From TMED88 sp964515335 (GTDB lineage Bacteria; Myxococcota_A; UBA9160; UBA4427), in assembly GCA_964515335.1 (NCBI GenBank), contig CAZETS010000022.1, forward strand, positions 1 to 64,000: a DNA stretch of 64,000 nucleotides. The letters are read 5' to 3'. The notes beneath the pieces are model-generated. The model was not told the DNA's origin. It saw only the letters and a program-made list of their open reading frames with translations, and did not search any database. A program made the translations under genes and the position numbers. The first letter of the stretch is position 1, and each line of letters starts with the position of its first letter. Shown in pieces: positions 51,009 to 61,338 of the stretch.

Positions 51009-51363
51009 AACCCTGTCTCCATCGGTCGCGATCGCCGTCGGTCCCGATCCAGCTGCACCCGGACGCGCCCCCGATCGGTTCCCGGAGACGCCGCAATCGT
51101 GTCCGTCGTGCCATTCGTGTCACCTGATCCCCGCTATCAGAAGACGAACCACCCGACTACCGGAGGTCCGCCACGGGGGGCATCCTTCCCTGGTTGGCCA
51201 ACTACTTCCCGCCAACCCGATGCCGTTTGTCATCCTACAATACGGAGACGCGCGGGCGGCGAAAAAAGGGCCTCTCGCGCCCGGGGGGTGAGAGAACGAA
51301 GATGGGCGACAGGTGGGTGGGAGTCACCCTAGTTGGCCGTCGCGAGCACGGGCGCAGGGTCGA
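51009..51363. other. Divergent intergenic region upstream of the cold-shock and transglycosylase genes
   Basis: No gene is seen in these 355 nt. On the minus strand a candidate -10 (TAGGAT, 51232-51237) could give the cold-shock gene a leader of about 215 nt. A perfect palindrome GTTGGCCAAC lies near 51203-51212. Also on the minus strand, GGGC-GCGAGAG-GCCC is followed by TTTTTT (51262-51283), which looks like a weak intrinsic terminator pointing toward the cold-shock gene. Confidence 0.5.
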
Positions 51364-52818
51364 TTGAGCCGGCGCCTGCTGCGAGCCGCCCTCTGGTCGG
51401 CGCTGGTCCTGGCGCCCGTCGCGGCCCTGCTGCCGGCGCGTCCGCTGGCCGCCGACCCTGGCGATGCGGCCGAGGACCCGCTCGGGGGGCACGCCGCCCA
51501 GACCTACACCGCCGACCTCGAAACCGTGCTCGAGCGGCGCTTCTTGAGGGTCCTCACCTCCCACAACTCCTTCGACTACTACATCCACGGCGGCAGGCGC
51601 GCCGGCTACCAGTACGAGATGGTGCGCGCCTTCACGCATCATCTGAACGAGAAGTACGGGAAGGACCCCGGCGACCCCGCCATCCAGTTCGAGCTTCTGC
51701 CGGTGCGATCGGATCAGCTGATCCCGCTGCTGCGCGCGGGCTACGCGGACATGATCGCGGCGCGTCTGACGATCACCCACGAGCGGGCCGAGCAGGTCGC
51801 GTTCTCGCGACCCTACCGGCGCGTCGACGAGTTGCTCGTCGCCCACGACGAGGCGCCGGTGGTCGACTCGGCGGACGATCTCACCGGGCGATCGGTCGCG
51901 GTGCGTCCGAGCAGCAGCTACTACGAGAGCCTCCTTCGCGAGAGCGAGCGGCTGCGCGGCGAGGGGCGCGCGGCGATCCGCATCGTCCAGGTCGACGAGG
52001 CGCTCGAGACCGAGGCCATCCTCGCCCTCGTCGCCGAGGGGCACTTCGCGTACACCGTCGCCGACTCGATGGTGGCGGAGACCGGCGTCGCCGTCTTCTC
52101 GGGTCTGCGGATCGAGCCGGGCGTCAAGCTGCGCGAAGGCGGGCAGCTGGCGTGGGCCGCCCATCCCAGCGCGTCGGCGCTCGTCGAGGAGATGAACGCC
52201 TTCCTGGCCCGCTACCGGCACGGCAGCCTGCTCGGAAACGTCGGCGTGAAGCGGTACTTCGAGGACCACCACGGGCTGCGCAGCCGACTCGGCGAGGGCG
52301 GCGGGGCGAGCGGGCTGTCGCCGTACGACACCCACTTCCGGCGCTTCGCCGAGCGCTACGGCTTCGACTGGCGGCTGCTCGCCGCCGTCGCCTATCAGGA
52401 GTCGCGATTCGATCAGACGGCCCGCAACCGCTGGGGCGCGACGGGGCTCTTCCAGCTGAAACCGGCGACGGCGCGCGAGCCGTACATCGACATTCCCGAG
52501 ATCGCCGGCGAGCACAACGCCGAGAACAACGTCCACGCCGGGGCGCGCTACCTGGCGTGGATCAAGGGCCGCTACTTCGACCCGGTCGAGGGCATGCGCG
52601 AGCGCGACCGGATCCGCATGGCGCTCGCCGCCTACAACGCGGGCCCGCGCACGCTCATCAACGCGCGAAGGCGGGCCGAGCGCATGGGACTCGATCCGGC
52701 CCGGTGGTTCCGCCACGTCGAGCTCGCCCTGCTGTCGATGAATCGATCCGAGCCCGTCAAGTACGTGAGCGAGATCAACCAGCGCTACCTGTCGTACGTG
52801 CTGCTCGGCGTGGAGTGA
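51364..52818 (+). CDS. MltF-like lytic transglycosylase with a substrate-binding domain
   Basis: A 484-residue envelope enzyme. A signal peptide (about 1-30, ending ARPLAA) is followed by a periplasmic solute-binding domain (about 45-290; LRVLTSHNSFDYYIHGGRRAGYQYEMVRAF, ADMIAARLTITHERAEQVAFSRPY). A C-terminal SLT domain (about 315-470) contains the catalytic Glu in AAVAYQESRFDQTARN, plus GATGLFQLKPATA and LAAYNAGPRTLINAR. This is the MltF two-domain plan for cleaving peptidoglycan. TTG 51364 is chosen because the signal peptide begins there and CAGGG lies upstream; GTG 51313 is in frame. Confidence 0.9.
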   Translation: MSRRLLRAALWSALVLAPVAALLPARPLAADPGDAAEDPLGGHAAQTYTADLETVLERRFLRVLTSHNSFDYYIHGGRRAGYQYEMVRAFTHHLNEKYGKDPGDPAIQFELLPVRSDQLIPLLRAGYADMIAARLTITHERAEQVAFSRPYRRVDELLVAHDEAPVVDSADDLTGRSVAVRPSSSYYESLLRESERLRGEGRAAIRIVQVDEALETEAILALVAEGHFAYTVADSMVAETGVAVFSGLRIEPGVKLREGGQLAWAAHPSASALVEEMNAFLARYRHGSLLGNVGVKRYFEDHHGLRSRLGEGGGASGLSPYDTHFRRFAERYGFDWRLLAAVAYQESRFDQTARNRWGATGLFQLKPATAREPYIDIPEIAGEHNAENNVHAGARYLAWIKGRYFDPVEGMRERDRIRMALAAYNAGPRTLINARRRAERMGLDPARWFRHVELALLSMNRSEPVKYVSEINQRYLSYVLLGVE

Positions 52819-52850
52819 GCGCGGGTGGTTGGGCGAGGCCCGGTCGAGCC

Positions 52851-53117
52851 TCAGGGCAGCTCGCAGGCGAGAGGGATGACGTTCGGCCTCTCCGGATCCG
52901 GGGGCTGGGGGGTGCAGGCGCCCTCGCAGCAGGGGACGTCCGACTCGAAGAACTCCGAGAAGCCCGCCGCGTCCGAGCAGTCCGTGCCCAGCGGAAAGCA
53001 CGACTGCGCGCCCTCGCCGCAGCCCACGAGCGCCACAGCGAAGAGCAGTGCGGGCAGGACACGCACGGAGTAGCGAGCTCGTCGGTGACTCAGCTGCTCG
53101 GGCTTGCGCGCCTTCAC
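52851..53117 (-). CDS. Small Cys-rich lipoprotein
   Basis: An 88-residue product. After a basic N-terminus and helix (LPALLFAVALVGC) the lipobox LVGC puts the lipidated Cys at residue 33. The mature 56 residues hold six more Cys (SCFPLG, TDCSDA, PCCEGACTP, LACELP), implying disulfides. No family is recognised. GTG 53117 is chosen because GGAGG lies exactly 6 nt upstream; longer in-frame starts lack one. It is convergent with the transglycosylase gene and divergent from the next gene. Confidence 0.7.
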   Translation of the reverse strand: MKARKPEQLSHRRARYSVRVLPALLFAVALVGCGEGAQSCFPLGTDCSDAAGFSEFFESDVPCCEGACTPQPPDPERPNVIPLACELP

Positions 53118-53244
53118 CCGGATCCTCCACGTCCCGCGCGGCATCAACCGATGCCCGGGTCGGACTATACTAGAGCTTCTTTCGGACACTGCGTAGGGGC
53201 GGCCCGGTCCCCCAAGCAGCCCTCACACGAAGTCGGATAGAGCC

Positions 53245-54120
53245 GTGCCCGCAGCCCCCGACGACCCCGAAAGCCCCGCTCTCCGACCCGGTCGCGCACC
53301 CCGCCGCGCAGCGCCCGGCGTGCTCCTGCTGGCTGGCGGCGTCACTCTTTCGATCGGCATCGCGATCGGCTGGTCGGCCCGCGGCCTGCTCTCCGCCACC
53401 GGGATCCCGGCCCACCGCTCAGAAGAACGCCTGTCGAGAGGCACCGCCCCGCCGTCGATGAGCGAGCACCTCGAGCGGGCCGACGACGCGGACGAGACCG
53501 CCCGCTTCTGGTCCGCGCTGGCCTGGTCGCTGGCCGCGCGCTCTCGAGACCTCGAAGGTGCGCTCGAAGCCCTGCGGAGCGAGAGCGACGACCCGCGGCG
53601 CTCGCTCGAGCGCGCGATCGCCGCCTCGAGCGACGCCGAGCTCGCCGCGATCGTCTCGGCGATCACGCGCATCGACGAAGAAGAGCTGCTCGCCTCGGAA
53701 GATCTCCGTCCCTTCGCGTCCCGGCTGGTGGACGTGGCGCTCGATGGGCTCGACGGTCCGTCGAGCGAGCCCCCGCCCGAGCGACGCGTGCTCTTCGCCG
53801 AGACCACTCGCGACTTCGATCCGGACGAATCCGCACGCGAAGCGTTCCCGGCCGATCAGGGCCGGATCTTCGCGATGGTCGAGCTGAACCGGCACCGGGG
53901 CGGGCGCGTGATGGTCAAGTGGCTCAACACCGAGACCCGACGCATCCACAGCCTGCAGAGCATGCCCCACGACGCGAGCCGGCCGCTCTGGTCGTACCTC
54001 GGCCGCAACGACGACTGGGATCCGGGTCGCTACGAGGTCAGCTTCTACACGCAGGACGCCGAAATGCGCCTGCTCGGCCGAGGCGAGTTCACCGTCTTCG
54101 ATCCGCGGGAGCGCAGCTGA
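53245..54120 (+). CDS. Membrane-anchored protein of unknown function
   Basis: A 291-residue protein with one N-terminal helix (VLLLAGGVTLSIGIAIGWSA, about residues 26-45) after a Pro/Arg-rich cytoplasmic start. A long acidic, probably coiled region (SEHLERADDADETARFW to about residue 170) leads to a C-terminal beta domain (FAMVELNRHRGGRVMVKWLN, GRYEVSFYTQDAEMRLLGRGEFTVF). That last domain resembles periplasmic beta-sandwich modules describing an induced conformational stretch, but I cannot name the family. The GTG start has no strong ribosome binding site. Confidence 0.8.
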   Translation: MPAAPDDPESPALRPGRAPRRAAPGVLLLAGGVTLSIGIAIGWSARGLLSATGIPAHRSEERLSRGTAPPSMSEHLERADDADETARFWSALAWSLAARSRDLEGALEALRSESDDPRRSLERAIAASSDAELAAIVSAITRIDEEELLASEDLRPFASRLVDVALDGLDGPSSEPPPERRVLFAETTRDFDPDESAREAFPADQGRIFAMVELNRHRGGRVMVKWLNTETRRIHSLQSMPHDASRPLWSYLGRNDDWDPGRYEVSFYTQDAEMRLLGRGEFTVFDPRERS

Positions 54121-54238
54121 CCCCGGCCGCGGTGGCCCGCCAAAGCCTCATCCGGCCGACAGCTGCGCGCCCTGCGCCGCCATCCACTCACCGATCGCCT
54201 CCTGGGCATGTGACACAGCATCGGATCACCCTGGCCGA

Positions 54239-55042
54239 CTACTCGTTCAACCTCCAGTCGTAGTCGAAGTACTCGATCTCGACATCCCGACGATTGCCCT
54301 CGAGCCACTGTCGCTCGGCCTCGGGCGCGTAGCGGGTCGCCACGGCGAGAACACCGCCCGAAGCCGCGAAGTCGTCCTCGAACCAGTCGAAGATCGGACT
54401 CAGCGTGAGTTCGCGTCGATCGCGGTCGAGGGCGAGGCCCTTCTCGGGCCGGGCCAGCCAGGCGCGCATGTTGTCGTCGAGCTGGGCGTCGAGCGTCTCG
54501 GCGCGATAGGGCTCGCGGCGCAGATCCGGACACGAGACCGAGGCGCAGACGATCGCCCCGTGGATGCGCGGCTCGCCGAGGGGCCGGAGGATCTCGTGCT
54601 CGACCTCGTCGAGGCTGTACTCGCGCCCGGCGATGCGGCCCGCCGGGCGCTTCCAGACGGGGCGGAAGAAGGATCCGACGTCCTTGATGCTCTCGACCGG
54701 GTGGTGGTTCAGTACCACGTCGATCGCGAACACGTTGTAGACGTTGATCCAGAACGCCAGCTGCTCGTCGCGAGTGGTGATCTGCCGCGGATCGACGGCG
54801 TCGATCTCGGCCAGCAGCAGCGGCCACGCCGGCTCTGCCGACAGGGCGCGGTAGTCGACGCGCGTGCCCACCTTCGCGTCCACGGAGCGGGTGTGGCGAT
54901 CGAGCAGCCGGGCCCAGCGGGCCGTCCAGTCAGGCTGCGCGGGCGGCTCCCGCGCGGCGGCCAGCGCGGCCGAAGCGCCTAGGCACGTCGCCGCGCAGGC
55001 AACTGCCAAGAGCAGGACGAGCGGAAATCTGCTGGGCGGCAT
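54239..55042 (-). CDS. DUF547 exported protein
   Basis: A 267-residue DUF547 protein with a signal peptide (about 1-29, ending SAALAAA). Family blocks include RVDYRALSAEPAWPLLLAEI, QLAFWINVYNVFAIDVVLNHHPVESIKDVG, LDEVEHEILRPLGEPRIHGAIVCASVSCPDLRREPYRAETLDAQLDDNMRAWL split over the middle, and LTLSPIFDWFEDDF. The conserved Cys and His suggest a transglutaminase-like core, activity unproven. ATG 55042 has GGAGG 6 nt upstream; an in-frame ATG seven codons earlier lacks one. Confidence 0.9.
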   Translation of the reverse strand: MPPSRFPLVLLLAVACAATCLGASAALAAAREPPAQPDWTARWARLLDRHTRSVDAKVGTRVDYRALSAEPAWPLLLAEIDAVDPRQITTRDEQLAFWINVYNVFAIDVVLNHHPVESIKDVGSFFRPVWKRPAGRIAGREYSLDEVEHEILRPLGEPRIHGAIVCASVSCPDLRREPYRAETLDAQLDDNMRAWLARPEKGLALDRDRRELTLSPIFDWFEDDFAASGGVLAVATRYAPEAERQWLEGNRRDVEIEYFDYDWRLNE

Positions 55043-55117
55043 GGGAGGCCTCCGACCCGTCACTACGGACGCGGACCCGCTTCGGTCACACCCCGCGCGC
55101 GGAAACCGTCCACCGAC

Positions 55118-56074
55118 CTAGCGCGGCGCCAGATCGCGCACCGTCTGCCGCAGGTCGCCCGAGTGAAGGATGGCGAGCGCGGGGGTGTGCACACCGCACT
55201 CGACGTAGCGCTGGACGTGCTCGCGACAGGCCTCGGGCGAGCCGTTCACGATGAGCGCGTCGACGACCTCCTCGGGGATCGCCTCGAGGGCACCCGGGCG
55301 GTCGCCCTGCTTCCACTTGCTCCACATGCCGGCCAGCTGCTCGCCCCGGCCCAGCCACTCGTGGAAGGCCGCGTAGACCGGCACGTTCAGGTAGGCGGCC
55401 ACGGCGCGGCGGCCGATCGCCAGGGCCGTGGCGCGGTCCTCCACCGGCAGGACGAAGATCCGCGCGACGATCTCCTTGTCCGGGCCGCCGGCGTGCACGT
55501 GCGGGACCACCTGCTTCACGTCCTCGGCGGACAGCCAGTTGAGGATGGCGCCGTCGCCTTCACGCCCGGCCAGCCGCAGCATGCCCTCGCGCAGCGCGGC
55601 GACCAGGATCTTCGGCGGCTGCTCGAGCGGGACGCCGCTGCGGAAGCCCTTCACGCTGAACGTCTCGTAGTCCTCGGTCACCTTCTCGCCGGCGAGCGCC
55701 CGGCGCAGGAAGCGCACCGTGTCGCGGGTGCGCTGATAGGGGCGCTCGAAGGGGATGCCGTTCCAGCTCTCGACGATCACGTTCGAAGACGATCCGACGC
55801 CCATCACGAAGCGACCGGGCGCCGCGTCGGCGAGCGAAGCCACGGACTGGGCCATCAGGGCCGGGCCGCGCGTGAAGGCCGGAATGATCGCGACGCCGAG
55901 CCGTGCGGTCGGCGCCCACGCCGCCGCCATCGCGAGCGGCGTGAAGCCGTCGTGCCCGTTCGCCTCGGACGACCAGAAGTCCGTGTAGCCGAGGTCGACC
56001 ATCTCGGTCAGCCAGTCGCGGTGCTCGTGCAACGGCACGCCCGCCATCGGAATCGTCATGCCGTATCGGGCCAT
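55118..56074 (-). CDS. LLM-class F420-dependent oxidoreductase
   Basis: A 318-residue TIM-barrel LLM enzyme. DLGYTDFWSSEANGHDGFTPLAMAAAWAPTARLGVAIIPAFTRGP and VGSSSNVIVESWNGIPFERPY are the diagnostic segments. QPPKILVAALREGMLRLAGREGDGAILNWL is the cofactor-binding region. It is upstream of, and divergent in sequence from, the DUF547 gene, and lies 36 nt downstream of glnS on the same strand. The substrate is unknown. Confidence 0.93.
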   Translation of the reverse strand: MARYGMTIPMAGVPLHEHRDWLTEMVDLGYTDFWSSEANGHDGFTPLAMAAAWAPTARLGVAIIPAFTRGPALMAQSVASLADAAPGRFVMGVGSSSNVIVESWNGIPFERPYQRTRDTVRFLRRALAGEKVTEDYETFSVKGFRSGVPLEQPPKILVAALREGMLRLAGREGDGAILNWLSAEDVKQVVPHVHAGGPDKEIVARIFVLPVEDRATALAIGRRAVAAYLNVPVYAAFHEWLGRGEQLAGMWSKWKQGDRPGALEAIPEEVVDALIVNGSPEACREHVQRYVECGVHTPALAILHSGDLRQTVRDLAPR

Positions 56075-56110
56075 GCCGTGCCTCCCCTTCTCTTACTCTT
56101 GCTTTCTCGA

Positions 56111-57838
<1,728 letters not shown>

Positions 57839-58025
57839 GATGGATCTCGCTCGGGTGGGTGGCTCGGCGGATCTGGGCAGGCAGCAGGAATCGGCCGCTC
57901 AGCTCGGAGCCGAGCTCGGAGACGCCGCCCCCGCAGCAATGGCCCGCGATGTACCGGGGGCCGTCACGGCGGCGGATCGTAGCACCCGCCCACCCGTGGC
58001 CGGCCGCGGAAGCCCGCGCCGCGGC

Positions 58026-58034
58026 TGCTATCCT
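58026..58034 (+). promoter_or_regulatory. Extended -10 promoter for lysA
   Basis: TGC followed by TATCCT lies 55 nt before ATG 58089 and has the TGn-TAnnnT form seen elsewhere in this window. Confidence 0.35.
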
Positions 58035-58088
58035 GCGCCGGTCCGGTCGAAGCCCGCCCTGCGCGCCGCCGCCGACGAGACCTCCGCC

Positions 58089-59390
58089 ATGCCGATCCTC
58101 TCCCGCGATCTCATCCGCACCCTCCGCGCCGATTTCGGCACGCCGGCCTACGTGTACGACCAGCGCGCCCTCGAGCAGGCCGCCGCCGAGGTGCTGGCCT
58201 TCCCGAGCGCCTTCGGCCTGACTGCCCGTTACGCGATGAAGGCGCTGCCGACCGCCGCCATCGTCCGGCTGCTCGCCGGCACGGGCCTGCACATCGATGC
58301 CAGCAGCGGCTTCGAGGTCGAGCGGGCGCTCGCGATCGGCGTTGCCCCCGAGCGCATCCAGCTCACCGCGCAGGAGCTGCCGCGCGACCTCAAGCAGCTC
58401 GTCGAGCGCGGCGTCCTCTTCAACGCCTGCTCGCTCCATCAGCTCGACGCCTACGGGCGGCTCTTTCCGGGCAAGCCCGTTTCGGTGCGCATCAACCCCG
58501 GTCTGGGCAGCGGGCACAACAACCGCACCAACGTGGGCGGCCCCGCCTCGGCGTTCGGCATCTGGCACGAGCGGCTCGACGAGGTGCTCGCGCTGCAGCG
58601 CGAGTACGATCTGCGCCTGACCGGCATGCACACCCACATCGGCTCGGGCAGCGATCCGGAGACGTGGAAGCACTGCGCGCGGCTTTCGCTCGACATCGCC
58701 GCCCGGCTGCCCGACGTCGAGCGGCTGAGCCTCGGCGGCGGCATGAAGGTCGCCCGCATGCCGGGCGAATCCGCCACCGACCTGCAGGAGATCGGCCGCG
58801 CCGTGCAGCCGGACTTCGAGGCCTTCGCCGAGCGGCACGGCCGGAGGCTGCACCTCGAGATCGAGCCGGGCACCTACCTGGTCGCGCGCGCAGGCGTCAT
58901 CCTGGCCAGCGTGATCGACGTGGTGGACACCTTGCCCGCCGCAGGCGCCCTACCCGCCGCAGGCCCTCCACCCGCCGCAGGCGCCGGTCCCACCGGCTAC
59001 CGATTCATCAAGACCGATACGGGCATGACCGAGTTCCTGCGCCCCAACCTCTACGGCTCCCAACACCCGATCGAGGTGGTGCCGATGGACGGCGAGCCCC
59101 GCGGCGAGGACGACTACGTGGTGGTCGGCCACTGCTGCGAGAGCGGCGACATGATGACACCGGCCGCCGAAGACCCCGAGACGCTCGAGCCCCGCCGCCT
59201 CGCCCGCCCCGTCATCGGCGACGCCCTCTTGATCGGCGGCGCCGGCGCCTACTGCTCCGGGCTGGCCGGCAAGAACTACAACTCCTTCCCCGAGGCCCCG
59301 GAGATCCTGATCGACCGCGACGGCCAGCCCCGGCTCATCCGCGCCCGCCAGACCCTCGCGCAGCTCACCGCCAACGAGATCCTCGACTGA
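58089..59390 (+). CDS. lysA: Diaminopimelate decarboxylase
   Basis: A 433-residue fold-type III PLP enzyme for the last step of lysine synthesis. The PLP Lys is K51 in ARYAMKALP, with HIDASSGFEVERALAIG, MHTHIGSGSD and LSLGGGMKV forming the barrel, and VGHCCESGDMM and GGAGAYCSGLAGKNYNSF supplying catalytic Cys and substrate-binding residues. An 18-bp tandem repeat (58932-58985) adds an Ala/Pro/Gly-rich loop (LPAAGALPAAGPPPAAG) between the barrel and the C-terminal domain. ATG 58089 starts just before a conserved DFGTPAYVYD. Confidence 0.94.
   Translation: MPILSRDLIRTLRADFGTPAYVYDQRALEQAAAEVLAFPSAFGLTARYAMKALPTAAIVRLLAGTGLHIDASSGFEVERALAIGVAPERIQLTAQELPRDLKQLVERGVLFNACSLHQLDAYGRLFPGKPVSVRINPGLGSGHNNRTNVGGPASAFGIWHERLDEVLALQREYDLRLTGMHTHIGSGSDPETWKHCARLSLDIAARLPDVERLSLGGGMKVARMPGESATDLQEIGRAVQPDFEAFAERHGRRLHLEIEPGTYLVARAGVILASVIDVVDTLPAAGALPAAGPPPAAGAGPTGYRFIKTDTGMTEFLRPNLYGSQHPIEVVPMDGEPRGEDDYVVVGHCCESGDMMTPAAEDPETLEPRRLARPVIGDALLIGGAGAYCSGLAGKNYNSFPEAPEILIDRDGQPRLIRARQTLAQLTANEILD
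58932..58985. repeat. 18-bp tandem repeat (three copies) inside lysA
   Basis: Three 18-bp units share the core cccgccgcagg (58932-58949, 58950-58967, 58968-58985). They encode three LPAAGA-like hexapeptides. The length is a multiple of 3, so the frame is kept. Confidence 0.85.
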
Positions 59391-60134
59391 CTAGCCCGCG
59401 CTGTCGGCAGCGCCAGCGATGATCAGCTCGAGCAGGTCGTCGCGGGTCACCGCCTCGCGCTGCACGGACGCGACCCGGGCGCCGTTCTTCATGACGGTGA
59501 AGCGGTCCGACAGGGCGTGGACGTCGTGGAGATCGTGGCTCACCAGCAGGATCGCCATCCCCTCGCCGGCCAGGCGGCGGATCAACTCGCCGACGCGTCG
59601 TGTCTCGGCGGGACCGAGCGCCGCCGTGGGCTCGTCCATCACCAACACGCGCACGTCACCGAGCAGCGCCCGGGCGATCGCTACCGCCTGACGTTCGCCG
59701 CCCGAGAGCCGGCCGACCGGCGACCGCCAGCGGGGCCGGTCGGGCCGCACGCGCGCCAGCGCGTCGAGGGCCGCGCGCTCCATCGCGCCCTCGTCGAGCA
59801 GCACACCGAAGCGCGTGCGCTCGCGGCCGAGGAAGACGTTGGCGACCGGATCGAGGTTGTCGGCCAGCGCCAGGTCCTGGTAGATGGTCTCTATGCCGAG
59901 CTCGCGGGCCCCGCGCGGCGAGCGGATGCGCACCTCGTGGCCGGCCACGAGGATGCGGCCCGTGTCCGGGCGCAGGGCCCCGGAGAGCACACCGACCAGC
60001 GTCGACTTGCCGGCGCCGTTGTGGCCGAGCAGCCCGTGCACCTCTCCGGGAAAGAGCTCGAGGGATACGTCGTCCACCGCGCGGACACCACCGAAATTCT
60101 TGGCGATTCCCTCCATCGCGACGGCGGCGGTCAC
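59391..60134 (-). CDS. ABC transporter ATP-binding protein (sugar, XylG-like)
   Basis: A 247-residue single-domain ABC ATPase. Walker A is LLGHNGAGKST (near residue 40), Q-loop IYQDLAL, signature LSGGERQAVAIARALL (near 150), Walker B VLVMDEPTAALG and switch His SHDLHD. Carbohydrate (CUT2) ATPases are usually twice this length with two fused domains; this is a half-size version of the type that acts as a homodimer. GTG 60134 overlaps the permease stop (GTGA); Met 60116 is an alternative. It is convergent with lysA, the stop codons being adjacent. Confidence 0.94.
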   Translation of the reverse strand: MTAAVAMEGIAKNFGGVRAVDDVSLELFPGEVHGLLGHNGAGKSTLVGVLSGALRPDTGRILVAGHEVRIRSPRGARELGIETIYQDLALADNLDPVANVFLGRERTRFGVLLDEGAMERAALDALARVRPDRPRWRSPVGRLSGGERQAVAIARALLGDVRVLVMDEPTAALGPAETRRVGELIRRLAGEGMAILLVSHDLHDVHALSDRFTVMKNGARVASVQREAVTRDDLLELIIAGAADSAG

Positions 60135-61327
60135 GGCGTCTCCCGGCGCGACGAGACCCACACGTCGGCCTGCACGGCGAGCACCAGGATGGAGCCGATC
60201 GCCACCTGCCGGACGGCACTCGACACCCCGAGCAGCACCATGCCGTTCTCGAGGCTCTGCATCAGCAGTGCGCCGAGCACCGCGCCCGCCACGCTTCCGA
60301 CGCCACCCGAAAGGCTCGTTCCGCCGATCACCGCGGCCGCGATCACCGCCAGCTCGCTGAGCGTGCCCATCGAGCTCGTGCCCGCCCCGAGCCGCGCCGC
60401 CGTGAGCGCGCCCGACACCGCGGCCAGCGCGCCCATCAGCACGAACACGCCGAGTGTCACCCGCCGCACGTCGATGCCGGCGCGCGCGGCGGCGGCCGGG
60501 CTGCCGCCGATCGCGTACACGTGCCGGCCGAAGCGGGTGGCGCGCGAGATGCCGTGCATCAGGACGGCAACCGCCGCGAGCACCAGCACCGGCAACGGAA
60601 CGCCCCGGCCCTCCTCGCTGCGCGGCAGCGTGTGGGCGTTCATCAGGGCGACGAAGCCGAGCACCGCGGCGGCCGCGACGAGCACGCGCGCCGAGTCGGC
60701 GGCCGGCGAGCGGCCCGCGACGCCGTGGCGCGCGCGCTCCCTTCGCTGCCAGGCCACCCACCCGGAGTAGAGTGCAACCACGCCGAGGCCGAGCGCCCAG
60801 CTCGCGGCGACGCCGAGCGATCCGTCGAGTCCCCCACCGATCCGCTCGAAGCCCGGGGCCAGGGGCGCCACGGTCCGCCCGTCGGTCAGCAGGTAGGTCG
60901 CGCCGCGAAAGATCATCAGGCCGGCCAGCGTCACCACGAAGGCCGGCAGCCCGCGCCAGGCCACCCACCAGCCCTGAACGGCGCCGATCGCGGCGCCCGC
61001 GAACAGACCGAGCGCGACGGCGATCGGCCACTGCCCGGCATCGGGCAACACCTCGGCCTGCAACACGGCGATCGTCATGCCCGTCACCCCGAGCAGCGAG
61101 CCCACCGACAGGTCGACGTGGCGCGCGACGATCACCAGCACCATGCCACAGGCCATGATGCCGACCGCGCTGGTCTGCACGGCCAGGTTGTAGAGGTTGC
61201 GGGGCGTGAGAAAGGCGCCTTCGCTGGCCCGGTCGAACGCCAGACCGACCAACGCGAGCGCCGCGGTCATGGCCGCCAGTCGCGGATCGAAGCCCGCGCT
61301 CCGGATCGCCTCGGCGGCGTGGGCCAC
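60131..61327 (-). CDS. ABC transporter permease (XylH-like, CUT2 family)
   Basis: A 398-residue permease with about ten helices. IVARHVDLSVGSLLGVTGM is the CUT2 hallmark, VVTLAGLMIFRGATYLLTDGRTVAPL follows, and GSPAAAARAGIDVRRVTLGVFVLMGALAAVSGAL is the coupling region. VIGGTSLSGGVGSVAGAVLGALLM is near the end. It is wide enough for the D-xylose type (XylH has a similar extra loop). GTG 61327 has GGAG only 3 nt upstream; Met 61270 lacks any site. The stop overlaps the ATPase start. Confidence 0.92.
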   Translation of the reverse strand: MAHAAEAIRSAGFDPRLAAMTAALALVGLAFDRASEGAFLTPRNLYNLAVQTSAVGIMACGMVLVIVARHVDLSVGSLLGVTGMTIAVLQAEVLPDAGQWPIAVALGLFAGAAIGAVQGWWVAWRGLPAFVVTLAGLMIFRGATYLLTDGRTVAPLAPGFERIGGGLDGSLGVAASWALGLGVVALYSGWVAWQRRERARHGVAGRSPAADSARVLVAAAAVLGFVALMNAHTLPRSEEGRGVPLPVLVLAAVAVLMHGISRATRFGRHVYAIGGSPAAAARAGIDVRRVTLGVFVLMGALAAVSGALTAARLGAGTSSMGTLSELAVIAAAVIGGTSLSGGVGSVAGAVLGALLMQSLENGMVLLGVSSAVRQVAIGSILVLAVQADVWVSSRRETP

Positions 61328-61338
61328 GGACTCCGCGC

